The translations under genes were made by a program, and so were the position numbers. From Closterium sp. Naga37s-1 (taxonomy: Eukaryota; Streptophyta; Zygnematophyceae; Desmidiales; Closteriaceae), in the NCBI GenBank assembly GCA_947471745.1, contig CANJKZ010000436.1:160136-224135 (forward strand): a stretch of 64,000 bases of DNA, in the 5' to 3' direction. Positions within the stretch are counted from its first letter, which is position 1, and each line of letters opens with the position of its first letter. The notes beneath the pieces were generated by a model. It did no database searches and had not been told where the DNA came from. It saw only the letters and a program-made list of their open reading frames with translations. This document shows, piece by piece, positions 23,276 to 35,119 of the stretch.

Positions 23276-24823
23276 CGGTCGGCACGTGACCGACCTGGCA
23301 CTTGCGCAATGTGCGTGATGGTGTACGACGTGCTCAACTGTCTATCTGCATCTGGAAAGTAGGTGCGTGCACGTGCGCTATAGACATCTGCGGTTGCAAT
23401 GCTGACAAGCTGCCGTAGTGCAGCGCTGGCATGTCAACGACTTGATGTGTTGGCAAGCCGCCTTCCAGCTGCGTTGGCACGCCATCGATTTGCCGCGCTG
23501 GCAAGCCGCCTCTGTGCTGCGCTGGAGGTCGACCTGCTTGTCTGCTAGGCTTGTTAGGTCCCTGATCTAGTTATTGTTGCCAATTCCATTTGCATCAATG
23601 TTCTCCGATTGTTTTTGTGAAACTCTTGCTCTTTTGCCTTGTGAACACACAAGTGTTAGGGAATACAAGGAACCATAGTCCAGCACCCAGTGTAGAGTGA
23701 CTCTCCGCATGGTGGGGGGAGCACGGACAGCCCCTTAGATTACCTTCAGATTAGTAGCCAACTTATCATACACCTAAGTTATTGCTACCCTGGCAGCCCA
23801 AGTAGACCATGGTGCTCACCTCCAGAGAAGCTAGAGGCATGGAGGAGACCTTGGGGGCACAAGAGTGCTCGACGACGCCACACGGCTGGCGTGACATCAA
23901 CTCCTGCTATCAGGAATCTATACCTTCTGCTAGTATTGAATAAGCTGAAATCATATGTAGCAAGCACAGCTAGAGTAGTTTCGCTGTTGGATTACAGTGC
24001 CGGGTACGAGATCGCTGGATAAGAGATGTAGGAGGTCAATCAGATCTAGATCTGGTCTTGACCTCCAATATCTTGTTTCCATGATTGAAATTGGTTGGGT
24101 TTTCTAGGTCATAAGCGGTGAATTTGGTGGCAAGGAAGAAAATTGTTGGAAACAAGTTTCTTAGGCAAATTCGTGGAATGGGGTGGGCTATGAAAAACGG
24201 TTTCAACAATTTGTGCTCCCATTTTTGCGCATAAAATCCTGCACTACCTACTAGATTTCTAGGTTTTTTTGCCTGCCCAGGCTTTTTGTCACCTGCCTGT
24301 CCGAGTGTCAAACCAGCGTCATTTTTCTCGAATGTTGTGCCCGCACTGCACCCGCCATCGCACAGGGACGGTTGGCCAGGGGCAGATGCATTCAGTGGGG
24401 GGAGGGGCGTGCAGTGGGGCAGGATTCCTAACCCGATCCAACCTCGGGTCGGCCCACTGCAGTCGCCCACGCCTGCTGTCGCTCACTTCTGCTACTACTA
24501 TTTCTACTGCTGCTGCTGCTGCTGCTGCGGTCCTGCTGATGCACTGTGCTGCTGCCTCTTCTGCTTGCATGGCAGACTACCATCTGCTTGTGCCACATCC
24601 CAAAAACGTTTGGGCCGAACCCCCCCCCCCCCCCCCCCCTCAGGTTACCCACGGCTTACCCTGTGGCGGGATACCCCGTGGTCCTTGTCTAGGTGACCCG
24701 CGGGTAACCTCGACCACAATCACCTCCCGTGGTGACCCCGAGGTCACCCATTGGAGACCCCTCCCATCATGCGGGAGCGAATCACACGCGAGTCGCTTTC
24801 GCACTATGCTATACATCGCCAAC
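23276..24823. other. No gene recognised (unit 2)
   Basis: Equivalent of 4,178-5,727, with a CTG run at about 24,508-24,529 and a run of 20 C at 24,620-24,639. No protein-like frame was found. Confidence 0.7.
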
Positions 24824-27169
24824 ATTACAGAATTTTGCAAACAGTACTTGAACGACTACCTACATTTTATTGGCGAACAAATTAGCGTTAAAAAGAAAAC
24901 AAAAATCTGATATAGCCACAACTACTTTTGATAAATACAAAAATTAATCTTGCTTAGTATAGTTTCGCAACAATGAATTCCACCATAAATGAGATTTGAC
25001 AAATTCACATATTATTTTTTTATTTTGTGACTGGCTGCAGTGATTAGCACTTTGCACATTTTGATCTGCACATTTCATATACAACATTACGAACAACAAT
25101 GTTACTAATTGGCCACTTTCTAGCATGCACCCTACATGCAGCATGTTGTAGACACTATAATACTCACTAAGGAAAGCTCCTGCACAAACCTCACTACCCA
25201 ATGCATTATGTTGTTCTCCTACAGCATACAATAACAAACGAGATAGCAGGAACAAACGACATAGCAGGTTCTTACCTCACGAATACATGACAAAGCGTGA
25301 CAAAATCGCCTTCCGTATTCTGCATAGAGTGGCGACATTCAGCCAGGGGGGGGGTGGGGTAAGAGTGAGGAATGAGTAGTGAGAACAGGAGAAATATTAG
25401 TGCACGAGGAAACATATAGAGGACCCGGATGGATTGGGAAACAACGTTGTCACGCCGCTGGTGTCTATTATGCACCGAATGCTCACGAGAAAAGAAGTCT
25501 TTCCAGATAGGAAGCTAATGTCTTGGTGATACGCCATCTGCAAAACCTTGGGGTGAAGGCAACGAATTGCAAGGAAACAAATCGTGTGATGGCGAGAAGG
25601 CATGAGGGAAACCTGGATGCCGACAAATAAAACGGCGGCAATAGAAAACATAGTGATGCCATGAAGCAAGCGGAATGAGTGACGCTCATCCTGAAACCCC
25701 ATCGTACAGCATTTCAACTCACCTTACGACGAGCGCCAATTCTTAGGTCGATACGCGTAGACCTTGGGAAGATCATGCATCACTCCCGTGTTCGATAATC
25801 TGCCATGAAGATACGATCGTGAACTATGATAGATTAGATGCAAGTCATTGAAACAGCGGCAACATCTAAAATACTATGACATCGCTAGTAGAAAGGGGAA
25901 GGAGCCTATTTCCTAAATGTGTAAGCAAAACCTAACCACCATTAGAAGCTCATCATAGTTAATCGAGACAACCTGCTACTTGTTCAAGTAAGCAGCGTGG
26001 AGCTCTCGTTGTAACTGCTCTACGTGAGTATCATGAGCTGAAAACGACATAAGGAATGACGAGTGAGAAACAGGATGGATGAGGATAAGTACTTGAAAGG
26101 TGCTGGGAGAGAAGAGGCAGTAGAAGGTGTTGTCGAAGAGCTCCGATTGATTGGTGAACTAGATTGTGCCACGTAACCCAACCCATCACTGGAACTACCA
26201 TATGTTGAACGATGTGATAGTAAACCCAGAATCGGAGAAGACACAATCGTAATTTGTCAATTCGACATGTTGAGAAACGAAGTGTACAGTAAAAGGCTTA
26301 CCCACCATTCCCGTACGTGGCTGCCTTGGCAGATTCAAAGTAGTGACAAAATAGGCAGGGCCATGAACTTTCCCGCCGAAGTTGGTTGGGGTAACCTCGG
26401 GGTACTCTCCCAAACCGTAAACCGATTCGATTGGTCGAATGTTCTGTTACCACGTTGGGCGCTAAGGTGAGCGGTTGTCGCTGACGTCGCCACCGTCTGG
26501 GGTAAGCTGTAGGTAACTTTAGAGTGAACTTGTGGGTCTCCTTGTGAGGGTGACTCTGGGGTCACCATCATTCTCAAAGTGATTTCGGCTGAGCGAATTT
26601 TGGGATGCAGAAGGAGAAAGCTCAGCTGTCAATTGCATGCTTCCTGAGATACCATCTCCTTGTGGCAGAATCTGAGAACCAACGTCTGGCTTCATGCTTC
26701 ACATGTGAGATCGGTCGCCATTGGCATGCCTAGGCATGGCTGGAAAGCATGTTTTTCCCTCATGACCTGCCTCTCCTGCTCCCTCCCACCCCCCCGGTGT
26801 GGGCTGGACAGCAGGGTGCAGGGGAACACATGTATCACGCTGATTCTTGCCTAGTCACCTTCTGCCCCTGTCACCTTCTCCCTGTCACCTCCTCCCTGTC
26901 ACCTTCTCCCTGTCACCTTCTCCCTGTCACCTTCTCCCTGTCACCTTCTACCTGTCACCTTCTCCCTGTCCCCTTCTCCCTGTCCCCTTCTCCCTGTCAC
27001 CTTCTCCCTGTCACCTTCTCCCTGTCACCTTTTGCCCCTGTCCCCTTCTCCCTGTCACCTTCTTCCTGTCACCTTCTGCCCCTGTCACCTTCTCCCTGTC
27101 ACTGTCTCTCCTTTTCCCCACCTCTCCCCACTCCCCTCTCAGGTTCGGGCTGGACAGCAGGGCGTTGGG
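24824..27169. repeat. 2.35-kb repeat module (unit 2)
   Basis: Copy of 5,728-8,073 at the resident position, ending in the 14-bp minisatellite (26,853-27,100) and CAGGGCGTTGGG. The same unrecognised minus-strand frames are present. Confidence 0.75.
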
Positions 27170-27886
27170 CCACACCAAGTTGGCACGATCCTGCACACAC
27201 TGCAAACTCTTTGCTCAGATTGGGGCACCTGCTGCGTTTCCAGTGCACTCGCGGCATGACTTCCTCACCCAACCGTCGCATTGAGCATTACACGACCTAA
27301 ACGAAAGCTTCAGATTTTGCGGGTCCTAAGCTTGGTGTCTGCTGTATGGGTCTTTAGACTCGACGAGAGCTGAGTTTTGAAACGCGCACATGTTTCACAC
27401 TAGCTATGTTTTGCAAGTGCTTATGTAAGCAAAATAAAAGGTTCATGTAACAAGCCTGTAGAAAGAATGGAAGTTGACTAGAAAACACATAACATCAAAG
27501 GTGCTCTAAGAGTCTATATGTCTTAACAATCTTGTATTGTGTCGTACTCCTGGCACACATACACACACACACACACATACACACACACACACACACACAC
27601 ATACACACACACACATCAGTTGCCCCATCAGTAAGAAATTTGCACATCAGCATTTGATAGTATGATCTCTTTTCGTTTTATTTCGCCTAACTCGTTGCAG
27701 CACACACTCACATTGGACTGACGTTTTTCCCATATGGAGGTGCATCATCACCCTCTACAATTATGAGGCAGCTTAGAGATTATTCACACTCTTGTAAGGG
27801 CACAGACCCATATAGTGAGTGTCATAAAGGCGAAACACCCATTTATTCACAGCTCAGACCATGTCTTATAAAGGTGAATCATCCTG
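27170..27886. other. Probable RLK 3' UTR and downstream DNA (unit 2)
   Basis: Equivalent of 8,074-8,792, with a CA/CATA microsatellite at 27,556-27,616 and - strand AATAAA at 27,677-27,682. No coding sequence. Confidence 0.45.
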
Positions 27887-30800
27887 TTATCCTGAGGCCT
27901 GCTCTCCAATCTTCATAATTTCCGTGTCGAGGCTTGCGACACCGGCGACAACATCCTTCATCTCCTGCACCTGCGCATCCACCTTGACTGCAGCACACAG
28001 CACCTCTTTCCCCCCCACTGCCTCGCGAATGGCCTGCAGCTCGTTGGCAACCTGCAGCATGCTTGGGCGGTCTGCAGTGCGCTCTCCAGTGCAGGCGAGG
28101 GAGATCTGAGCCACTCGCAGCACAGCTTCAGCAGGGGCGTCCATGGTGGGGTCCATGAGGCTCCCCACGTCATTCTTGGACAGGCACTCCGCCACCTGAG
28201 GGGGTTGAGAAGATTGAGGGTGGGAGAAGGTGGAGAGTTTGGAGAGGGTGGAGGGTTTGCAGGGTGTGGAGGGAGTGTTGAAAGGTGGAGCAGGTGGAGG
28301 GGGGACATATATGGTATTCAAGAAGCTGGAAATATTTCCTTTGGAGAATATGCTATTTGAGTCTTTGGAAGTACCGGCAAGTGGTGCTCACCCACAGAGT
28401 GATCTGACGTCCCTGTGAGGACCACTAGTGTAAAATGGACGAGGAAAGAAAGGAAGTACCACAACCACACATGTGGTAGTGGCGGAAGGTGGTTTCATGG
28501 GTTGAGGTAATTGCATACGCGGTGGTCCCATGGGATAAGCACTTACCCACTGAGTGATCTTCCAGCTCTCTCCAGCAGTTTCCGAGATTGGCTCTCGTCC
28601 CGTGAGGACCACCAACATGAGCACTCCAAAGCTGAAAAAAAAGCGGACATGTTCAAAGGCACAGAATGTTCAGGGCACAAGATGGCAGAGGAAGAGAAGA
28701 GGGGAGAGGCACATGCTTTTCAGATAAGTTTTATTTCCTGACCGCAACATGTACAGGTCCATATATCACACACACATAAGATTTGGGGCAGGTCTTATTG
28801 GGTGCTGACTCCTACTACAATGCATTTCTAGTTTCTCCTTTACTGAATACTATGCACTTCCAGCAAGGACTTTTGTACGCATCACTGCTTCACATATACG
28901 CCTCACTGGCCCACCTGCACACATCGCTGGCAGCGGTGCCTTGGAGTAGACTGGATCCCCATAGGGCCTTTGCAATGATCACCTCTACACCTCACTGGCC
29001 CACCTGCACACATCGCTGGCAGCGGTGCCTTGGAGTAGACTGGATCCCCATAGGGCCTTTGCAATGATCACCTCTACACCTCACTGGCCCACCTGTACAC
29101 ATCACTGCCTCACCTGTACACATCGCTGGCTGCAGTGGCCTTGGACGTGATGGAGTAGACCGGATCCACATAGCCCGGTGTGCCCATGATGCGCGTTGTG
29201 CCCACGGTTGTGCCCTCCCCCATCCTCAGCAGACCAAAGTCGGCAATCTTCACCTGGTGACGGCATTGTAGCATGAGGAATTAATCACTCAGTGAGAACT
29301 CTGGTCGCTTGTGATGCCATCCACAAAAGAGCATGAAATGTAAGTAAAAGGGTTTGTGAGTGGGCTGAGTAAATGGTTGCTGTGAGAAACGATATATGAA
29401 GTTGAAAGACATTCCAGCCATAGTTGGTGTAGTGTTGTGCCAATGACCCCTTGTTCAAACTTATATACATATATGTATATATATGTATATATATCATCTT
29501 CACTAGACAGGATCCACTACGACGACCAAGCTTGCCTGCATGCTGTTGGTGATGAGGACGTTGGCAGGCTTGATGTCGCGATGCACGATGCCAAAGCCGT
29601 GGAGGTATTCCAAGCCCCGTGCCAAGCCGATGAGAATGTCCAGCCGCTGCTTCAGAGTCAGAGGGCAGGATGCCTCTGCAAGAAACACGTGGCAGGGGAT
29701 GAGTGGAAAAGGATGAATGGTAAAGGACAAATGGCACAGCATATGATTGGCACAACATATAATGGCACAGCATATGATTGGCACAACATATAATGGCAGA
29801 GCATATGATTGGCACAGCATATGATTGGCACAGCATGAGTGGCAGAGGATGAATTGCAGAGGATGAATGACAGGGGACGAGTGGCAGCAGACAAGTGGCA
29901 GAGGATGTGTAGAGGATGAGTGATAGAGGAAGGGTGGTAGAGGATGGGTGGTAAAGCGTGAGTGGCAGAGCATGAATGACAAAGCACAGGTTGCCTCTGC
30001 AAGGATGTGCAGCATAAGTGGCACATCATATAATTGCACGGCATATTTATGACACAACATCTGCGCGGCACAGCACGCCATCTGCGTGGCACAGCAAAAA
30101 ACACGCTGGAGGAGTATCACGCATACTTGGACCAATCCATCTGTGAAGGTCGCCATTGGGCACATATTCATAGATCAGAACTTGCTCTGGCCGAGTCCTC
30201 AAGTCTCCTCCGATCGCAAATCCAAGGAGCTTCACAATGTTGGGATGGTTCTTGTCGGCCATCTGCTGGATCTGATCCACACAGCCAGAGGAAAAGAAAC
30301 AAATATGATCAGGGATGACAGAACAAATGGAGAAGCAGCCAAGGGAATGTCCTAAATTTACCAGCATTGAAGACACGATCTATAATTAGTTGAACAGCAA
30401 AAGAGATCATGGCAATGTAACATTTCAATAGAGCATATAAATCTTAGACGTGGGATTGAAAATGATGTCACTGACACATGCCATCTTATCACGGCTCACC
30501 ATGGTTCACCATGGCTCACTGACAAAACATACCAGTGCAATAAAATTTGCAACCTTCACATGTGCAGCTCACTCACTGACCTCTTTCTGAAAGTCCACGT
30601 CGATCAGCTTGGCGCGCTTGACAGCCCACATGGTATTGCCATCGCGGGGAGACACACCCTTGTACACATCGCCAAAGGCACCCGAGCCCAGCTGGTTGTC
30701 CTCGGACCAGTCGTTGGTGGCCTTGAGGACTTCTGCTAGTGAGAATTCGGTGCAGTGCGAGGATGCCAGGCTGCTCCCCGAGCCTGCTCGTGGGGTCATA

Positions 30801-33225
30801 TGTGAAAGGAGGTGCATAGGTGCAGGGGAAAATGCCTGGGCTCGAGTTGAGTGGAGTCGAGTCAGGTCGAGTTCGGCCGGCCTCAGTCGAATCATGTGAC
30901 GAGTCGAGTCCCATGACTTGGCCCAACATTCTAGGGAATTGATTTGCGGCGTGCCAATCAGTTCACGGGATATTCTACACAGAGCCTCTACGAATCTTTG
31001 CAGCTCCAAAACCTGGAAACTGAGATTTAGACCATCTACTGCCTCAACACCTTGTGCCACTTAAGTTCCAGAGTTGTGTGGCCATGCATACAGGCCTGTA
31101 CGCTGGGGATTGAAGTGAATGCATGCACCAAGCCACGCTGTTAGTGGGGAGTCGATCTCACTCATTTCATGGCAAGAGATTTGAGAGCTCGGTTTCGGCT
31201 GCTGGATTTTGTCGAGTCGAGCATGATTAGTCTTGCAAACTTGCATGCAGATGTCTAAGTTCATGCAATGGAGAACTAGCTCCTCACTTATCGCCATGGT
31301 TGAAACAAGACAGGGTTTGGTTATTCAGAATGAACTCTTCTGGTTGCTTTGTCTCCCTACCTTGTGGTTTCAGCTTGATTTTGTGTGTGAAGTAAAGCAG
31401 AGCTGCACCAAGAAGTAGGAGAATGACCATAGCGGCAACAATAATGCCAATGATGGCGCCCAATGACACTGTACCCGCACCTCCTGCTGAGGAAGAGTTG
31501 CAGTGGGGACTGCATGAAGGTTATAACTAGAAGAGTTGTCAAGAGGGCGTTATAACGTGTGAGCAATAAACGTTCAGCCAAGCAGGCAAGTGCGTAAAAA
31601 ACGATCAGAAGGGTGATGCTCCACGGTAAGAGAGCCTAGATTGATCGTAATTTTGCATGATCTCAATGCGAGAAAACTCTACACCCCTCTTATTGTCCAA
31701 AGTAGGTGAGGTGCTTTTTAATATTTCGGGCAAGCATTGTGTCATGCCTTGTCCCATGCCTTGTGCCCATGCATTCTGCCATGCCTTGTGCCATGCATTG
31801 CGCCATGCGTTGTGCCATGGCTTGTGCCATGCATTGTGCAACGCCTTGTCCCTTGACTTGTGCCCATGCATTGTGCCATGCGCTGTGTGTGTGTCATGTC
31901 TTGTGCCATGCATTGTCCCATGCTCTGTGCCATGCCTTGTGCTCATGCCTTGTGCTCATGCCTTGTGCTCATGCCTTGTGTTCATGCCTTGTGCTCATGC
32001 CTTGTGCCATGCCTTGTGCCATGCCTTGTGCCATGCCTTGTGCCATGCATTGACATGCCTTGTCCGTGCATTGCCTTGTCTTTTGCCATGCCTTGCCACG
32101 CGTTGCTTGCTGTACTCTGAAATGCCTTCCTCCATGCATCGAGTTTCGACTCTTGAGACCGTACTTTGCTGATGTTTATTTACTTGCCTGCAGATTGGTA
32201 GCAAGTCTTGCAGAAGGATTGACATGTGCCACAAAAGGCTGCGTTGGGAGATTGTGTTGTGCCACAGGCGGAGTAGTCAGGTGGGCATACGAGGTTGGTG
32301 CCAGAGACGTCACTGCAGTGGAAACGGGAAATGGAAAGGCGGAACTCATGGGCACAACTGCACGTACACTTTTTTGTAAGCTGCGAAAAGCTGCAAGACT
32401 CTACTAATCCTGCAAGAGTGCTCTTTATGGCCCACCCATGTCAAGTATATATCACACTGCTTACTTTTTTTTTTACACCTTTGGTACTTGCTGAAGCCTA
32501 CTCACGGGTTCAGTTCCAGTTAAGTATCTTCTCAAACATACTTAGAAGTTTATTCCAGATTGGTACTTGCTCAAGCATACTCACAAGTTCGGTTCGGTTC
32601 TGGCACTTTCTCAAGCCCACTTGCTCAGCCTATTACAAGATCAGTTTGGCTTTGGTACTTGCTCAAGCCTCTTACAAGGTTCGTTCGGGTTTCATACTTG
32701 CTCAAGCCTACTTACAAGTACTTCAATAAACTGAAGCCTCCAATCTCAGCTGGAATCTCACCGCTGAGATCATTATCAGAAAGGTTTCTGGTCACAAGGG
32801 GTGGATGAAAAGTACAGGAGAAATCTCAGTTAGCCTAGCCTCCTGCACACAGCAACGCAGCGCCGTGCATCCATCTACATGAAGCAACGCAACAACACAT
32901 GATTGAACCATGTATGGCGGGTTGGTCCAACGGGACTGGGAAACAACTACTGAGAGAAGATGCATGGTGTTGGCAAACCACTGAATTGGTCACAGGTCGT
33001 CCCAGAATGCTTAGGAACGGCAACTGGGGTGTGGAGGGGCCACAAAGCGCTAATGGAAGTGAGTTGATAGATCTAGATCTGTTTGTAGTCATTAGCTGAT
33101 CACGCTCTCAGAATTCTTTGAAACAGACTGTGGAGGGCCAAACAACAACGTACAGATAGTTGAGGCGATCAAGCAATTCAAAGTCACTGAATATGTTGCC
33201 ACTGAGGGAATTGGATGAGAGATCC
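27887..33225 (-). CDS. LRR receptor-like kinase, 5'-truncated copy in unit 2 (kinase intact)
   Basis: Ten exons, high to low: 33,225-33,154, 32,787-32,716, 32,390-32,188, 31,483-31,361, 30,783-30,581, 30,271-30,127, 29,675-29,536, 29,253-29,114, 28,631-28,547 and 28,195-27,887. All splice phases match, giving 496 residues after the partial first codon: two LRRs, Cys-rich module, one transmembrane helix, complete RD kinase and a short charged tail. This is the cleanest copy, with no insertion and no frameshift. Differences from unit 1 are single residues, such as Leu for Phe before EYLH and Gln for Pro in ITPW. It lacks an N-terminus, because 33,921 begins the next copia unit. The sequence upstream on its strand is antisense to that element's left LTR. 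A transcript would need a cryptic start or splicing from unit 3. Confidence 0.87.
28898..29113. repeat. 89-bp minisatellite (unit 2, two full copies)
   Basis: Same exon-end-derived repeat as at 9,812-10,116, one copy shorter. Confidence 0.85.
29114..29253 (-). CDS. RLK activation-segment exon (unit 2)
   Basis: 140 nt encoding VKIADFGLLRMGEG to GTPGYVDPVYS and ASDVYS. The DFG Asp binds Mg, and GTPGYVDP is the plant RLK P+1 motif. The last Ser codon is split by a phase-2 intron and completed at the next exon (SFGVLMLVVLTGRE). Counterparts: 10,117-10,256 and 45,838-45,977. Confidence 0.88.
29536..29675 (-). CDS. RLK catalytic-loop exon with probable GC donor (unit 2)
   Basis: 140 nt encoding LTLKQRLDILIGLARG to IVHRDIKPANVL, with catalytic Asp in HRD and Asn in KPAN. 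The best donor is CAG followed by GCAAGC. Joining here gives NSMQ then VKIADFG in frame, as expected for RLKs, whereas reading through runs VVVVDPV to a stop. Counterparts: 10,537-10,676 and 46,266-46,405. Confidence 0.87.
30127..30271 (-). CDS. RLK alpha-C and hinge exon (unit 2)
   Basis: 145 nt, from IQQMADKNHPNIVKLLGF to VLIYEYVPNGDLHRWIG, covering helix C to the hinge. The conserved helix-C Glu is supplied by the end of the P-loop exon (FQKE). The intron after it is phase 1. Counterparts: 11,128-11,272 and 46,856-47,000, the last with Asn for His in DLHRW. Confidence 0.87.
30581..30783 (-). CDS. RLK P-loop exon (intact example, unit 2)
   Basis: 203 nt: 2 nt completing a codon, then 67 codons. 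Encodes FSLAEVLKATNDW, a typical RLK lead-in, the ATP-binding loop LGSGAFGDVYKG and the lysine strand MWAVKRAK. The donor is GAG followed by GTCAGT. Counterparts are 14,219-14,421 in unit 1 (intact) and 47,308-47,511 in unit 3, which is 204 nt and frameshifted. Confidence 0.88.
31361..31483 (-). CDS. RLK transmembrane exon (unit 2)
   Basis: 123 nt encoding a Gly/Ala lead, the hydrophobic helix GAIIGIIVAAMVILLLLGAA, then basic residues HKIKLK, so the kinase is cytosolic. It is flanked by phase-1 introns. Counterparts: 14,999-15,121 and 48,089-48,211. Confidence 0.87.
31742..32052. repeat. 12-bp CATGCCTTGTGC minisatellite (unit 2)
   Basis: In the intron between the Cys-rich and transmembrane exons, nearly the same as in unit 1. 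Confidence 0.9.
32188..32390 (-). CDS. RLK extracellular Cys-rich exon (unit 2)
   Basis: 203 nt (1 + 67 codons + 1). Encodes a compact module with about ten Cys: CTCSCAHEF, FHCSD, LVCPPD, SACGTT, FCGTCQSFCKTCY. It lies between the last LRR and the membrane helix. I do not recognise the domain. The donor is probably GC (CAG followed by GCAAGT), because only that join is in phase with the transmembrane exon. Counterparts: 15,826-16,028 and 48,927-49,129, plus a relic at 57.2 kb. Confidence 0.8.
32480..32715. repeat. Degenerate LRR-donor minisatellite (unit 2)
   Basis: Equivalent of 16,118-16,353, reiterating a GTAAGT-containing exon edge on the - strand. Confidence 0.65.
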
Positions 33226-33920
33226 CTGTGCATTGTGTGTTGTGGGAATTGGATGAGAAAAAAAAGAGACGAGTATAGCAGGCATGGCGGCCCACGGGGG
33301 TTCGATGGGTCGAGATCCCATCAGGTGGAGAGCACTGTTGGGAGCACGGAGGAGAACAAGCAGCCTTCGCTGGAAGCAGGGAGGGTGGGGGGTGGAGGGG
33401 AATGTAAGTAGTTGGGGAAACGTAGTTTAGGTTGTGGCATGAGGGAACGCAAGGAACTGGGATGGTCTTTGAAAGAAGAATGGAAAAGGGCACATGGATG
33501 GGCGCACAGCACAGGAGCTATGCGAGTGGGAAATGAAGAGCAAAATGATGTGGGATAAGACAGAATTCCACTTCACAAACTCCTGCAAGTCTGCGAGCTT
33601 TCAAATGCAGTGCACCGAAACTGTGGGAGCGTTTTGAATTAGAGGCAAACGAACTACTCCATAGTATATGACCGCAATCCATCAGCATAGTATATGAAGT
33701 AAATTGGAATGGCTAGGTCCGTCAAGGGAGTGGTCATGAGCCTATTGTAAATACATGGCTATCCTAGCTCATGACGAGCCTACTTGGCTCGGACGAGCCA
33801 AGCCAACCTGGCAAGAATCTAGTTCTGTGACGGCCAAAGGTCGGCCATTGCTCAACCCGAAAGCCTCAGGCCAGCCCGACCAACAATGCAGGCTGGACAA
33901 GACCAGCATGCGGCACTAGT
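33226..33920. other. RLK intron remnant and MITE right-end sequence (unit 2)
   Basis: Equivalent of 16,864-17,570, with a short deletion near 33,690. No coding sequence. Ends at the junction with unit 3. Confidence 0.7.
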
Positions 33921-33936
33921 TTTGCCTATGGGGGTG

Positions 33937-34066
33937 TGTCACACATATATTATATAGCCTGTGTAGGCTGTAGTGGGGTAGACAATAGGGGGTACAGCTT
34001 TTCTAGGGTTTCATACTTGTACCTTTCTCATTCCTAGTCAATTCATTCATCGTTCTTATTCTCACA
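33937..34066 (+). repeat. copia left LTR (unit 3)
   Basis: Nearly identical to 17,587-17,716, again preceded by CTATGGGGGTG. Confidence 0.65.
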
Positions 34067-34790
34067 GAATCGACTGTAGAAATAACGAGCGCTGGTTCTG
34101 TAGGTCGCGTAATTCTCTCTAAGTCGAAATTCGCGTCCGATCTCGGCCGTTTAGTAGAATTTCGATATGACGCTCCAAATTCCAACTTTTTTGGGGTGAA
34201 ATTCTCAAGGCCGTTGAGATTCGAATCGATCTGACGGTCGAAATTCCAACTTTTTCGCCACTGGACCTGAGGAGTGTTCGAAAACCGGTTCGATGGGGAC
34301 CTTAAAAAATAGCGCGGAATTGGTTTACGTACCCGAAATCGGTGCTTTCCTTTGTCGCCCTCGCGGCTTTAAAAGCTAGGTTTTAGCGGTTGAAAAACTT
34401 CGCTTGCAAACAGGCTTTGATTACCAAGTGTGAGGATCTATGATCGAGCTTAGAAAAGTGGGTTTGAATTGAATGATCCACTAGGGTACAAGAGGAGGCT
34501 ATATATAGGCTCGACACAAGGCCAGTTACCCAAGTGTTACGCGAATGTTCCGAGGGTCGCGAAGCGTCCCGAACAGAACCTTTCCAAACTTTGTAGAAAT
34601 CAATTCGGTGGAAACCGAATAGGCTTGAGTTCGGTGCACGTAACTTGGTTCGATGCTATAACTATAATATAATATAGGAATGCACCTAAGCTAGGAAATC
34701 AAGCATAAATATGCATGATAAAATAAACCCAAGCTAGTAATAGCATAACAAAGTCCAGGCAAGCTAGCAAAGCCAGCATAAGCCATCATA
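34067..34790. other. copia leader, non-coding (unit 3)
   Basis: Equivalent of 17,717-18,440. No gag, protease or common tRNA-Met primer site was recognised. Confidence 0.5.
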
Positions 34791-35119
34791 CTCTCACACC
34801 CCCGCTGTCTAGAGCTGCGTAGGCACGGTGTGGATATCTTTGCTCTGTACTATGACGCTATCCTTACTGCCATGTATCCTTTCGCGACAGCACCACAGTC
34901 ACACCACTGCACTGGTTGCATTCTCTCTGGCTGACCCCTCTGGGGGCCTGGTTCTTGCACGTTCCTTCACTGTTCTCCCGTGTCCGGCTGTTCCGTCTGG
35001 CTCACTGTCAGGTCTTCACCTCCCCTCGTTTTCTACAAACTTGGTGAGTAACGCCATCCTTCAGGATGCTTGGGTTGACACCTTTACCCTTGGAGGACAG
35101 CGTGTGGTGATCTGCACGT

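Larger units (their letters stand above)
17571..33920. repeat. Tandem segmental duplication, unit 2
   Basis: A complete 16,350-bp unit. It starts where the repeat ending CGGCACTAG is fused to copia sequence TTTGCCTATGGGGGTG and ends at the same fusion before unit 3. It has two, not three, full copies of the 89-bp minisatellite, an extra stop codon in the copia linker at about 20,163, and a short deletion near 33,690 that removes sequence present at 17,327 and 50,428. Confidence 0.95.
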
